Source: Spirometra erinaceieuropaei (lineage: Eukaryota > Platyhelminthes > Cestoda > Diphyllobothriidea > Diphyllobothriidae). Taken from it: 64,000 nt of DNA. Positions 1-13,019 of the stretch are shown one piece after another. The notes beneath the pieces are model-generated. The model was given only the letters and a program-made list of their open reading frames with translations. It made no database searches and was not told the DNA's origin. The stretch covers positions 581,866 through 645,865 of the forward strand of contig CACRXP010000312.1 in NCBI GenBank assembly GCA_902702965.1, written 5' to 3'. How positions within the stretch are numbered: the first letter of the stretch is position 1; each line of letters starts with the position of its first letter. The position numbers were made by a program, and so were the translations under genes.

Positions 1-3000
1 ATTATGACAATTTCATGTCTGTTCTGCAATATTACCCGTCTGACTGTTCTTTCCAGACCTCAGACTCAAGAGCCTACACGTACTGCCAAATACCCCAGGA
101 GACGGCACCAATGCAGCTATTAGTGGACTGTTTCACTAAGCCACCTGCCTATAAACTGTTTCTCAATCTATCCCACTTGATGCCGCAAATATCCCGCAGC
201 AAATGCCAACGCCTCTGCCATATTTACTTTATTGGTAAGTTTCAAAATATTTTGACCGCAATTTTCAAGTTTGCTTTCAAAACAACCCACTACTTAAGGC
301 AGATCTCAAAATTGATAAGATGACATTAACCGTTCCATTGTCTATATCAAATTAGACTTTGGCAATAAGATGGCTTGTTTTGACTTGCCAGATTCCAGTC
401 GTGCTGGAGCATATTTTAAAATTAACATCAATAAAAGTCTACTATGGCGTATTATGATAAGTCGGCTTTTGCCTTTCGGACTTGTCCATGTGTTCTCATT
501 TTAGCTTCGTTCTCGCCTATTTTTAGCCACTCGAACAATATTTTTTGAACCTTTATATATAAAAAGCTGAACGTTAGAACACAGTTGATCACACTTGAAA
601 AACTAGCAGCGTTTTTGAAAGGCTGTTGTATATGCGGATATTTTATAAAGGAGGAGCCATCTCAACAACATTCAAAGGGATCTTTTTTCACATGCAGTAC
701 TCCCCCGCCTTTGATGTACCGATTGTTCATCTGCCGTATGAGACGCCGTTGAGCGCAGTCCCTAGGGGCAGAGGTGATATACTTGCAACACCTTATTTAC
801 TGCAAGGCAGACTTCGATGGCATCTACTCATTCTTCCCTCCGACTAACAAAAGATAACTATAAATAAGCATGGAGACAGTGTCTGTCGAAACGTGGGTGT
901 AGTCTACGCGCACGGCGCATGTACTGTTTCCTCGTCCTCTAATATTGGAGCCTGGGATACCCGCTGTAATAACCCAGGCAGAAACAAATAATACGAATTC
1001 GGGATCCGTTAAGCCAGTCAGTTAACACACTTTCTACCCCCAACTGGCAGCTCATAGTGCAAGCTTCGCAGCTCCTTATTTTGCCTACGGAAAAGAAGTT
1101 AAGCATTTGAGCCGAATACGGCCAATCTCAGGATTATATGTCTCTCTTTTGTTGGAGTGATTGGACTGAATCTCGTAAGATGTACTGTGACGCTGAGGAG
1201 TGATATGAACACCAATAATATGAATGTATTCTGCACGACTTAGTAATTAACCAGACAGGATTATGCTTCTTGCATAACATTCATCAATATAAACATCATA
1301 ATCCGATTTGATTATCATTGTTTTCATGCATAAACCAGTAATCCCAACGGAAACACATGCGTGCATGATGAATATGTGCTCTGCTCGCCATAGCACGGTA
1401 TTTTAAACTGTCCAAGGCACAATCACAACGGAGGGACGGGATCCTTTTAGGCACAATGACTTATAATGCGAATAATAATCGGGCAAGTTGCCGCCATGAT
1501 CCAAAAAGAGACGGAACTTGTGGCTCCGGTCGGGCCTACATGTCGCGCATGCCCATGAGCAACAAACGAGCCAATAACGCATATTATAGCTGCTTATTTT
1601 GAATCACCAAATATTCACTAGTAAAGAAAAATAATAGGTAAAATGTAGGGAACTTCATATCGCATTGTCTTCCCCATGTTTAATGGTCTGATTTACCCTA
1701 GACCGCACTCTGCGCCTCAAGGTTGATTTCTAAGCATTCCCTCAATCAAGGAACTCCGCAAATTTTATGGAATTATATGTTTGAAATCAGCACCCAGGTA
1801 GGACATCAAATTCAGACAAAATCGGTGCCGCATGACATTTTGATAATTCGGATAGAGTTCTTTAAGATATTCGCGTTCGGCCACACACTGCAAGCGAAGG
1901 GGATGATCTAATGGACACGTAGCTCCAATCAATATTGTTCTGAAATTAATTTAGTTGTTTCTATTTTATGCGAGAACTTGGTTTGGGGCGACGAATGAGA
2001 CGCAGGTAGCACAAATTGCTCGGTAATGCTGAATATTAAAAAGACATTTTTCATCAGCAACTGGACAGGAAGGATTACTGACGACTCAAGTGGTCCCACA
2101 TCTGCCAAACACTTGCTGCAATAAGAGTAAACAATGGAAAAATGTATACTGCCAATTATGAGGAGGTCTGTGATGGTCATTTCTGACTTCTGAACCGTGG
2201 TCAAACAATCATACCGCAGTCTAAGATATAAATGAACCGATTACCTAGCCACAACCTCGTATTTTAATCGGAAGATACAAAAACGATTTTAATGATAGGA
2301 TCCCATAATAACGTGACTATATGCAAAAGAAGAAATAACCTTTAGAGCATTGTAATTAATGTAGATTGGCTTTTGCGTATCACACCTCACTAAATACTCC
2401 TTTCGACAAAGGAAGTACGTGGAACCTCCTTAAAATAACTGGATGTATTTACTCTCCCACTTGTTGAGTATTTTAATCCTAATTTTAATAATTTGACTCC
2501 GCCTTGGCTCAATTATCTGATCGTTTTTTGACGTCATGACTTTCTTGGGTCATGAGTTGGCTTTGATGACGGACTGGTTGAACTAATGAGGTAGATGTTC
2601 ACCTTGAAATACAGTCGACATTCGCATCAGTTAAACCCACCTTCGAGTCGTTAAAGGTTGACGCAAATGCTTCTGAAGAAAAACGTGTCGCGACAATCCG
2701 ATCCTCTTCATTTTTGAAAGGCACGGACATAAATTATGGCGAGCGGTGTAGAGGCCATTGTGTTAGGTGATTAAACAGCCGTAAGAAAACCATGTCTGAA
2801 GGAATCATATACATCTACTTACAACTACCTTAGACTGTAAAGGCTGGTTCTGGAATAGGTAGTCTTGAAAACCCCTGGGGTAAATATAGAAATTTGAGAA
2901 TTCAGGTCCGAACTCGGAAATCTGAATTAGTTATCGCATTCACTGGCATAACTAATATCGCCACTGTAGTATAAGGCGTAACCAAAATGTGTCATAGTTT

Positions 3001-6000
3001 TAGCAAGCTGCTGTGGATGCCGTGTTTGCAGCCCACGCCAAAGAATCACAGCCTTGACCATATGAACTTTGGCGCCCGAGGTGATGGCACCCCTATACGG
3101 GAATCATAATAGATGACGTAAATTAAAACAAAAATCCCATGACGACGGGCTGCTGCTATCTGTCTGCCTTCTGTTTGCTTACCGCCTGTCTAGCTCAGCG
3201 AAGTTTTTTTTCAGTTCCTACTTCCTTCCAAGCAGACATCCTTTACTTTGGTTTTTTTTTATAGAGAACAGATATTTGCCTTAGGCAAATGCGTTCCTTC
3301 ATTCCTAAGTTGAAGCGGAGGATAGTTAACGTAAGATGCCGTTATTGGTAATTTGTATAAATGCCATAGTACACAGGTCCTTACAGGAACACGGACAAGT
3401 AACAAATATGGGAAATAAAATTTGTTTTTATTTATCATGGTAAACCATTCGACATTTATATGCTACAAACTCTATGTGGACTGAAGCCGCAAAAAACAAA
3501 ATTATTCCTTTGAAATTTGTGATTCTCAGCTCAGACAATTGATTAAACATTTTTAACCAATCCCTAAGCGTTCCTTTGTACAAACTTTTGTACATGGTTT
3601 TGTAATAATTTAGAAGAAGATGAAAGTGCTCATCGTAAAGTCGTGCGTTTCTTAGACTACACCTTCCTATTCAGCAGTGATACATTATTTCTCTGATTAC
3701 ATCTTCCGGAAGCTGCACAAAAAAGAAGAAAGTAAGTTGCTTTCTGTGGGTAATAGTAATGTAAAGTTGACTTGGATTTGGTAGTATTTAGTCTCTACAA
3801 TATCAACAGTCATGCAGCGCCTACTGCATAATCAGAGACGCTTCGGATCGCGACTTTCGCCCATATTTTAACAACACTTTTTAATTTAGCCAGAAACAAC
3901 ATCTGCATATCTTCAGCAAGTACGCAGCTTCCAGAGTATAAAATATGGAGCACCTGATTAGAACGTGAACTCGAGCGTGACCAACGGGCAGAGAGATGGA
4001 AGCCAGGTCACATTATCTAAACGACGCATGCACATGAACTGCAGTCGACTCCAGCGAATGAGCAGCAAGGACCGGTGTAGTAATTGTCTTAGGGCTTTGT
4101 ATCGTCTCTAGCTTTAAAATAACACAATACAATTAGAGGTTTGCCGTATTCACGAATTGACGCAAGTGGTCGACTTCCAGTAGATACGCTATCGCGTGTA
4201 AAGTCAAATTCGAAAAAAAATACTTAATTAGCTTCGTCGTATGAATTATCATGTAACACAGTCCCAAAACATTTAAGTTGCGCATGGATGCCGGCTTTCG
4301 GGTGGGATTCTTATTGGCCGTCTACCAGACATGTGTTTTGCCAAAATTCTGTTCGCTGCGTGCCATAGCTGCGAACGGTCCAACTTAGCAGTGGGTACCC
4401 CACCGTCCCCTGTGTCTTTTCTGGTAGATATCTCAAACTATTTTATTTCCCCAGCTTGGTGTAAATCAGTCTTTTTGAGACCAGCAATCTCAGATGGAAT
4501 TTTGATTTCTGCAAAATAACCACGTTATACTTATAAACTGCTAACAGGCACCCAGACGTAAATACCGAGGTTGAATGGCATATATAACACTTGACAGTAC
4601 AGGTATACATGCAGTTATACCGTAGTAGTTGATGGACTTCGACTCAAAAATTGATGCCAAAATTCAGCCTACACTCGTAGCTCTCAAATAGATTGACTTT
4701 TTCCAAGGTGGTGATTATTTTCTGAGGAAGGTAAAAGGCTGTAAAGTATGCGCTCTTGCATTTTTGTAAACGAAGAATCTCCATGAATATTCAATTATTG
4801 ACAGGCAGTAAAAACTGTTTTCTCCCGATTAACCGGATATCTATATTGTCTGTCATGATTTTAACGGGAGCGAGAATCATACTACGCACTACGTTTGAAT
4901 GTGATTTGTCACCATTAACAAGTCATAGTTACCCGCACTCCCCAGTGCTCTTCTACTGACAGAACATGAGGCCTAAACTCTCGGATAAATCATTGCAAAG
5001 CTAGTTCAATTAACGTCCCAGATTCATGTTGAACTGCCAATCCTGATGGTCAGTGATTGGATGTGACAATAGCAGTTGGCAGGTAACCTTTTTAGCAAAA
5101 AACTCAAAGTTAATTAACTTCGCGTCGTTGTAAGGATTACACCATTATATAACAAGTGTAAAGTAGTCTACAGACTGCATTTTAAACTGACGTTTTACCT
5201 GTCGAATTCACCTTTACGTCGTATAGCCGGAGTAATAGGACGCAACAAAACGTGCGTGATTGGTAAATGACCTACTGTGGAGCTTACTTGAATTAAAAAT
5301 ATGGTTTATCAGTGGTTAGGTAGTTTAGTTTGTTAAGCTCGGTGACTGGTAAACGGCAAGTATGCTGCCTGTGTAACTATGTACTATAGTGAAAACACAC
5401 CTACTAGGTAGAAGGCCAGACACGCGTGTTCGCCTATCTTATGTAGCTTGCTGAAGCACCTGCGATGGGTTTAACTCAGTAGTGGGTCCCCTAAACGTCG
5501 TCGTCGTGTACTTTTCATATATAAACTACGATTTCACCTTTACTTGATTAATTTCCGATGATATTAATGCGCTTATATGAATACTCGAGATGAAATCCAT
5601 CAGCCACTGCTGACTAACTATGCGATATTAAAAACCGCCAAAAGTAAGCCAGTTTACATAATTGCGTATGATACTGTCTATTAGGCAAAGAGATCCCGAT
5701 TTGAAATAGACTTATTTACAAGTGATCGCATCTTGCTAAGGTGTTTAAGCAACAGTCGGCTGATACTGTGATGCAGAATTCAGTCCCAAGATCGCTCGGG
5801 CTACTCATTTCTCTTAGTTAAGATATGAGGCTGATTTGTAAGATGACGCTAAAGAATATCAGCGATTTATTCGGCCCAGGCTTTAGGCTATCATGAGCTA
5901 AAGCAAGTGGCTGCCTGAGGTTACGAGGGAAGATTGACTTCAGTGGCGAAATTAATGCCAGCTAAAGTTTGCTGTGTCTAATTTGTACATCGCGGTGCCA

Positions 6001-6960
6001 TGACTGTCTCCACTCTTGCATCAAAAATAATTATGCTCGGGCAGACCTAGTAGGATGTAGATCACTGTATAAAAAAATTGCATTGGATGGTTTCTGCCGG
6101 ATGATTGTTTACTGTGTCCGAAAGACGCGTCCTGTTTCAAATAAGACGTCTGGTTTTGCGGTATAATGTATTTTAGGCGCGTCCGTAAAAGCTGCCAAGA
6201 CTCACAACCATCAATCAGGCTGACGCAACATAAACAAACCAAGGTGAATACTTTGTCTGGCGCAGTTGCGCTAATTGCTTCTTAAAATCCCGTTTAAAAC
6301 CGTCGTCCCTGTTGAGCTGTTTCCATAAAAACTTCGCTGTGGTAACGTTTGAATCTGTGCTATTACGAATAAAAACATCATAGGAAACCGGGGGAGGGGC
6401 TGTTCTTTCAGGATGCATCCGCACGGTATCCTCGTGCATATAAATGCACTGCAGGTCAAAATACTCTACAGTGAACAGTTGCCTTGAAAGAAAAAAATGA
6501 AATTATGCGCCCAAACGAGTTCTTTAACAGTCCTGGAAGTGCAAATATGATCATCACGATAAGCGAATATCTGGCAATACTGGCAAATGCGTCTTAATAT
6601 TGAAAATATAGCGGCCTTCTGAAATAGTCAGGAAATTCTTACGTATAAAAAATATATTATCTCTCAGTTCAGTCGCTTCTTTTCATGGTGTTTAGAGGTG
6701 CGATATGACAGCTCAACAATTTTACGTCTTAAGTTCTCGAATGAAATATCACATAGTCCAATATCCCTAAAACAAAATAATCCGCAGACATGAAAGACTC
6801 AAAGTGGGTGACATGAACGTTACTGGCATGATTTAAAAAAATCTCGTTGTTTATCGAGCTCCACATTTCAAGATCTTTAAAAACTTTTGATTGAAATCTA
6901 AGTCAAAAGAGTCAACAATGCGAAGACCTGAGGCCCTATCTGCGAGAAGAAGGAAACGGG
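1..6960. other. AT-rich intergenic DNA, no gene recognised
   Basis: No reading frame here exceeds about 100 codons and none resembles a known family. I see no RNA gene and no clear mobile element apart from one half of an inverted-orientation repeat at 4,335-4,440 and a doubtful hammerhead-like hairpin near 859-895. Exons of a host gene with long introns could be hidden here but cannot be supported from sequence alone. Confidence 0.6.
4335..4440 (+). repeat. Short dispersed repeat R, copy 1
   Basis: This stretch is the approximate reverse complement of 18,008-18,095. Shared landmarks are a GCTGCG...CGCAGC-like hairpin (around 4,353-4,376 here), a TACCCCACC/GGGAACCCACC-type block and a TGTCTTTTCTGGTAG block. 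Two copies in opposite orientation point to a dispersed repeat of unknown class. No coding content is recognised. Confidence 0.4.
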
Positions 6961-6984
6961 ACGTCTAGTAGTAGAAATTATTAA

Positions 6985-7020
6985 CCTGACGTTTCGGAAT
7001 CGCAATCGAAATCATCATTA
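6985..7020 (-). mobile_element. Degenerate PLE end with hammerhead-like core (H1)
   Basis: On the minus strand this reads TGATGATTTCG...ATTCC followed by GAAACGTCAGG. It matches the hammerhead-bearing end of the P1 Penelope-like family seen better preserved at 12,721-12,764. The first C of the CTGATGA box is lost and helix II is shortened, so it is probably inactive. It is a solitary end; no RT or endonuclease sequence is recognised beside it. Confidence 0.5.
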
Positions 7021-7264
7021 TTGATGAGATCACCCACGGCTCGACAAGGCGAAATCCGGCAAACATGGGTCGCAAGCGGCTTGAATTCTTGTTCTCCGTC
7101 GTCCAGTACATAGACAAGGACAATGCTCCAGCCCAGTCTGATTCAGTGCTACGATTTTGCCTGAAAAGGATAATTAGCCATGCGAGTGAAATCACGGGAA
7201 ATGCTTGTATCAATAACCGACGCGGGTGTTTAAAGTGCGGAAACCAATAACAGAACTGTCAGTA

Positions 7265-7890
7265 GTCAAGGTACTCTCACAGAAAGTGTTATGATTTTAA
7301 ATAGTTTGTAATTATGCGATTTTTTAAGATCTCGAAATGTCCGAGTTTCTGCATCAGTGGCTCAAATACACTGATAAGCGTTATGAACCCCATTTATGGT
7401 CTTCTCTCAATACCGTAGATAACTGTATGATTTGCCATACACGTCAAAAATAAACCTTGTATTTTGGAATCCTGGATGGAAGTGTAACAGTGTGTTGGGT
7501 TAAAAGCTATTTGGGAATTATAAATGATTTTAAACCGAAGTATAATATTCTTTCGAATGGACATTTTGAAAAGGACGTATGTTTCTATCAAATGGGCCGG
7601 ATAATAAATAGTTTTATGCGTGTATTTCACGAAATATAGTTGACTTTGTAAGAGTACCGAAATTCAACGAGAGAAATTCATACAACCTAATTTGTCCTTT
7701 TTTATCAAGTGCGATTTTTAGCGGCAGCCAGAATTAGTTCCCTTCAAAAGCCGGCATTCTAAAGTGACTGGATAATCATAAGATTATGCCGCAAGCTGAT
7801 TAATATTAAAACACTTCTTAAGCACTTTCTTCTAATCTAAATTGCAGTTCGGGATTTCGCTTAATTTTTTATGAGTTAGTGCACATGCTG
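7265..7890. mobile_element. Decayed M1 foldback element, left part missing
   Basis: The stretch aligns by eye with the centre and right arm of the M1 elements at 20,738-21,706 and 55,053-56,020. Shared blocks are the ATGGTCTTC...ACCGTAGA centre, the GAAGTGTAACAG block, the AAAGCCGGCATTC block and the right end ATGAGTTAGTGCACATGCTG. Divergence is heavy and the left arm is not evident. It is non-coding; short reading frames inside it are chance. Confidence 0.55.
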
Positions 7891-9758
7891 TGTGTAAACG
7901 CGAGTTTTTGCAGACAGCTGTGGAGCAAGCCAGATTGTTGAGATGAAAAATGAATTCTCAAAATATTCAATAACATAGCGGACATACGGGGATGAAGTAG
8001 CTTTGCCTTCCCTCGCCTTTGAAAAGTAGCAGCCCCGCGTTTGTCGCTGACCTTTGAATTTTCGCAGTCAAGGCATCTGGACCAGCTTGGCCTTACTGCG
8101 TTTTCCAGTTCACAGTTCTGATCACCAAGCGAAAATGGTCTAGATTCAGGATGAAGAATTAAGCAAAGCATTGATTAAAACAGGAGCCATTGAATGAGCA
8201 GTCGTTGAATAATTAAACGAAGGGCTAAATTAAAGAACTCCACCAGCACCTTAGCAGGGTCTTCGAAGTATTTTGCGACCGACTCATCCTCAGAAACTAG
8301 ACGTGCCTGTTAGACGCCAGTGCTTAATTAAACGCACTTTGATAAAGTCAAGCAAACGCCTACAGCGTATTAAAACCTGGGAGTATAATAATTAAATTTA
8401 GTGGAAGTAACACTGATCGCACATCTCTCGGGGAAGGCAGACCACCAATCTACGTAATCACTAATCAGGAACGCGTACACTAGACCACACATTCTACTGG
8501 TAGCTAATATGACATCCAGACAGCTCCTTCGCCTTACTTTGAGTCATTAGTCTAGGTTAAAATACTGAGCCCCGAAGCAATCAGTGGGCATCTGCTGCCG
8601 TTGCGAGAGCTACGTGGTCGCCTTCGTAAAGAAATGGGCCGCTATTTCTGCGAGGGGCATGGGCCCAGATAAAACCCGTAGCGACCGACCGGACCACCCA
8701 CGCTGTCGGCGAGAAGTACAAGTGCATCTCGGTCAGAGAGCTGCACAAGGACCCCTACGGTACACGCAATAAAGCGCGTAACATTGACGGAACCGTTTCA
8801 ACGCAAAGGAAATTAAAAATTTTTAGAAACGTATAAAAGGTATCAAAGTGCCTTACCGCGAAACGCAAAGAAAAGGTTATTCCTTTACTTAATACATCGA
8901 GTTTTTTTGCCAAACATATGTGCGTGCATATGCCTTTGAAATAAATATCTATTTAAAATTTGTCTTCATCAAAATTTTGATGAACGTGTGCAGAAAGCAA
9001 TATCACAGAAAAGAATATTAATTCTACTTAAAGAATCTCTATTAAGGCTTGTGTAATGTGAAACAAAGTTAACGCCCTCGCCTGGTCAGACATCGATAAA
9101 CTAGATACTAGCAAGCTAGATGGAAATCCTAATAACCTCCAAAATTTGCTAAAATGAAATTTATTAACATTGCATTATGTCCTGATATGTTAAAAGCAAA
9201 CGCTATATCCTGTAAAACGGCTGAAGTAATGAATTTTTCAATTCATTTGCACATTAAACATAGACAGAAAATGGGCGTTGCTTAGCCAGATTTTACTTCG
9301 GCCTATAATATGGCAGTAAAACACCGACCAGTTGGTAACAAATGAAAAACCCTAAAATCGAACTTCATTGAGTCTATAAGTCATACTTAACTTGGTTTAA
9401 CTTCCAAACAGTGAAGGCTTCGCAAATGAGAAAACGCTCTGGTCGCGATTAATTTCCTTTTCTCAGATCAGATTTTCCTGCTTACTTATGTTTGAGCAGC
9501 GCGTGGGGTTCGGATTGCTTCGTTAAATAGGGCCGTAATGCTGTAATTTCCAAGCCGATATTTTGCTATTGCTAAAAGTAAGCTACATAGGCAGCGTGTT
9601 GCAGGAGGCAAGTAAATCACGTTTTGCATTTGTTTTTCATGATATACACGAATCTTTCTTGTTATCTCACATCAGATGCTAGACTCTCCTTTCCACCAAC
9701 AAGACCACATGTCCGCATTTCTAAGAGGATTAGTAATTAAAAAGTCCAATTGGCTAAC
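7891..9758. other. Intergenic DNA with one GC-rich unrecognised fragment
   Basis: Mostly AT-rich DNA without a recognisable gene. At about 8,584-8,800 a GC-rich patch has two partial reading frames: one ends in MGRYFCEGHGP, and another, shifted, continues as THAVGEKYKCISV and RELHKDPYG. This could be a frameshifted protein relic. I do not recognise the family. Confidence 0.45.
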
Positions 9759-10561
9759 ACGTGTTTTCGGTAATTCTTCGTCAGGCCAATACAATTACAT
9801 GAAGAAGTGAAAATGTACAAAGTTAACAGTGTTTATAGGTGTCGCAAGGGTAATTAAGTCATTAACACTCATCTTCCCCACGCCGCCCGCATGACGAGGT
9901 CGGCGGGTTTTGGTCCTTAGAGCTGGGTGAGGGGGGTTAGCGAGTCTTTGAGTGATGTTCTTGGATTGAGTACACGGAGTACCCATCAATGTTATCAGGA
10001 ATTTGAGGCGGCATGTCGTCATCACGTGAGGTTGGCGTTGGCCACAGCAGAGAGCGCTTGTGTCAGGGGTTTCTTGCAGCATAGCACCGGATTCGTAAGC
10101 CGTATAGCCACTGTCTCGGCCGTTGCTAGTATCCGTTTGCGTAGGCCTTTAGACAAGCTTGTTGGTGTCCGATAGACAACCTAAAATGCTTCCTTGGCAT
10201 AGACTCTGTGATTCGTATCGATTAAATGTGCGAGAATAGAGCTCGAAAGCGATCGGGTCTCACCTCTGTCTAGCCAGGCGAATATATGTTCCAGCACCCT
10301 CTTTACCAAGCGTCTCGTTGTACGGCCGATGTATCCCGCTCCACAGGAGCAAGTGAATGAGAAGATGCACATTGATGTGGCCTCCAACATTAGTCTGCTA
10401 ACTAGTAGTACTTTGTGACAAGCGGTTAGCATTTTAGGCCTTATGATGCAGAGCTCATTAAAGCAGGTCTCATCTTTTACCGCTATTTGAAAATTAGCCG
10501 CCATTAATGTTAATGCATATGCAGGGGAGGTTAGACGGCATATCGCATGGTAAAAAGGCAT
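9759..10561 (-). mobile_element. P2 Penelope-like element, 3' part with GIY-YIG domain (copy P2a)
   Basis: The minus-strand frame 10,561-10,181 encodes a GIY-YIG endonuclease. The block YIGRTTRRLVKRVLEH fits the family pattern YIGxTxxxLxxRxxxH, including the catalytic Arg, and is followed by AHLIDTNHRVYAKEAF. The leading GIY half is weak (CIFSF). In PLEs this domain nicks target DNA for primed reverse transcription. Beyond the stop at about 10,181 lies a 3' untranslated stretch shared with the copies at 52,700-53,312 and 62,217-62,875. It includes a conserved CATGCGGGCGGCG block and a terminal CTGACGA...GAAAACA motif. No RT domain is seen, so the copy is 5'-truncated. The assignment to a PLE rather than another GIY-YIG retroelement is inference. 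Confidence 0.7.
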
Positions 10562-12660
10562 TTAACGTAAAAAATGTCGCACCAGCAATACTTTTGAGCC
10601 GTTTGCACTTATATCGAGTGCATTTAATGGTCATAAACTGTATTGCGTAAGTATGTTTCCTGCTAGATTATGTAATTTACTTACGAAGATGTAGTGTAAA
10701 CATAATTTTATTATTTTTGTTTTTAGCCGATGAGATCCTGTGCAACTACAAAAACATGCATATCAACGTGACGGTAATATTCCCCTATAAGCACTGTGAG
10801 TTTCTGTTCCAACAATTTTGCATGTCAGTACTTCTGGAAGAAATAACTGAGAATCGGTTGCGTTTCCACTGCTGTCAAGTCATTTCGCTTTCTAATTATG
10901 GTCATAGGCGAACAAATGCTCTTCACGCGAAAATACATGTATAAACATAAACAAGTACATAGACCCGACAGTGGAAATAGAGAAGAAGGTGAACAGTTTC
11001 CTTACCTACAATTTTAAGCCTGTACTTGGTGAAATACAAGGGGATTGGAGAATTTAAAAATGCACTATAATAGATTGTTCGTCTGTTTTCTCGATAGCCT
11101 ATTTCCCGCATGTACGGCCTACCACAATTTTGTATGTTACTGGCAGGTCGACTAGGAGACGGGCTATGCAAATTTTTTATTTCCAGACTTCGTATTTTTT
11201 CCTTTATTCTGCTGTTAGCTCACTGGAGTATCTGTAAACTAAAAAGGATATTGGCTTGTTTGAGTCCATAAAAGGCCAAACATCTGGTTGCTGAACGTAT
11301 TGATCGGCCCAATGTACAACTTATCAGCAACCTACTAGGAAGAAGGTAAAAAACCCATCAAAAGCGAAACACAGGATAGCAGTAATTAACTACTGCCCAA
11401 TTATGTGAGTCACATCTACTTTCAAGGTCAATGAATAAGGCTGGGAATTTGTTGACACCCTTATCGTCAGGCATGAGTCAGCTACAGTAGGCGTGTTGAC
11501 TCATGATACGTCAGGAATTTCGTCCAAAAATCCCTACCAGCACGATATCAACCCGCGCTATGTGCCCAAGGCCTTGCGGCCGTAAAAAGCGACTACTATT
11601 AAAACGAAGGTATGGGATGATTCATAAATAGGTATTTACTGACTTAGATATAACCATTTTTCATGGAAACCCAAAAAATTAGAAAACGCATATATTATAA
11701 ATTATTTATGCAGGGCTACTTATAAGCGGGCACAAGGATGCGGGGTATAAAATGCAAGAAAGGCACACTTTTGGCCGACCACCGACGTTTAAAGCAGCAT
11801 AAAATCTGACAGGCATGGTGTAAACCAGTCTGTCTACGGTGCTTTGTTCAGTGTTATTGTTAGGGATAAAATCAGGCTTTTTGGATTGCAGGCAACTCCT
11901 TTGCCTTTGACACTTCCTTTTGATAAGGGTAAAACATTTACCATGGGGTCAGGCTCTGGTCTTTAATGGGAGACAAGGATGGGATGAAGGATCCCATTTA
12001 CATGTCGGCGTAATGTTGATCGTATCTTGAGCGGATGGTGGTAAAAGAGTGTTGAACGGGTGGACCAGCATGCCAGATAGTAAGATTACGGAATGCGGGG
12101 AAACACAGAAAATGGTTGACCGCAAAAGACGATAACTCTGAGAAGAACGATGGATGCATGCGGATCGGTTATCCAGTTGGATATTCCGTGGTCTTCTCAC
12201 TTAAAGGAGTGCCTGACCATCGAACAATTGAACCTATCCCGTGGCGGCCATACCTTCTATCCCTCAGTGGATGCTCATTTGATCTCCGTTTTTTGCTTCT
12301 TTACAATATTTGTTACAACTGCCAGTCACCGGTGCTTAACTAGATTTCGCAAGTGCATGCATCAGCACACGATCTACGCTCTGTCGACAGCTAATTAGTG
12401 TCTTTCAGCCCATCGTTTCCAAAGCCGCAGACAGAGAGCCTGGGTGTGGCCTGAAAAGCCAGATTACATATAGGAGCGTTGTCAAATCCACACTTCTTTA
12501 GACCGATGAACGGAAGCATATAATCCAAAATAAGCGTAACTATTTGACATCAGTAGATGTCGTCCAAACTGAACACCTCGATTTCAATGATAGCCGCTGT
12601 CGACTGGGAGACTGGTCGCGTTCAGCATTTGATGGCAAGGAAATTCTTGAAAGTTATAGT
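10562..12660. other. Intergenic DNA, nothing recognised
   Basis: No reading frame with family resemblance, no RNA gene and no clear repeat. Overlapping short frames around 12,116-12,400 are not supported by any motif. Confidence 0.55.
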
Positions 12661-12720
12661 CGGCGCCGTGTGCTGCTTTGGAAAATCCTTTTCTGCGATC
12701 ACTGGAACAAGAAATTTATT

Positions 12721-12764
12721 TGCCTGACGTTTCGGATACTCACTCGAATCCACCATCAGAGACA
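12721..12764 (-). ncRNA. Hammerhead ribozyme-like motif at the 3' end of PLE copy A (H2)
   Basis: On the minus strand: TGTCT, then CTGATGG (one change from CTGATGA), an unpaired T, helix II GGAT/ATCC with loop TCGAGTGAGT, GAAA, then CGTC and AGGCA. TGTCT and AGGCA can pair as helix I (five pairs, one G-U), with cleavage expected after GTC. The type I hammerhead of PLEs is known to release or process element RNA. The A-to-G change at the last core position may weaken it. A TATAAATA on the same strand (12,802-12,809) lies about 42 nt upstream. Confidence 0.65.
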
Positions 12765-13019
12765 TTCGCAGATAAAGGTGATGGTGGCAGCAGGAGTGCA
12801 GTATTTATAGCACGTGGCTGCCGTGGGACCGTATGCGCACTGCAATTAACAGTTCTCGCAATCACCGCTGGGGTCGTAATTGATGCGGTGGTGGCTTGTC
12901 GGTCCGAGTCCGAGTCGTCGATTGCCGCGACTTCGTCATCCGTGCTGGATGCTGGTGGACGATTGCTCGACAAACTGGCTCACTGTCACCGTGGTGATTG
13001 CTCGCCCGCGCCCTCCCCA

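Noticed and set aside
12740..12973. 77-codon Ser/Asp/Pro-rich minus-strand frame
   Set aside because: It lies in the C-terminal or 3' untranslated part of PLE copy A, out of frame with it.
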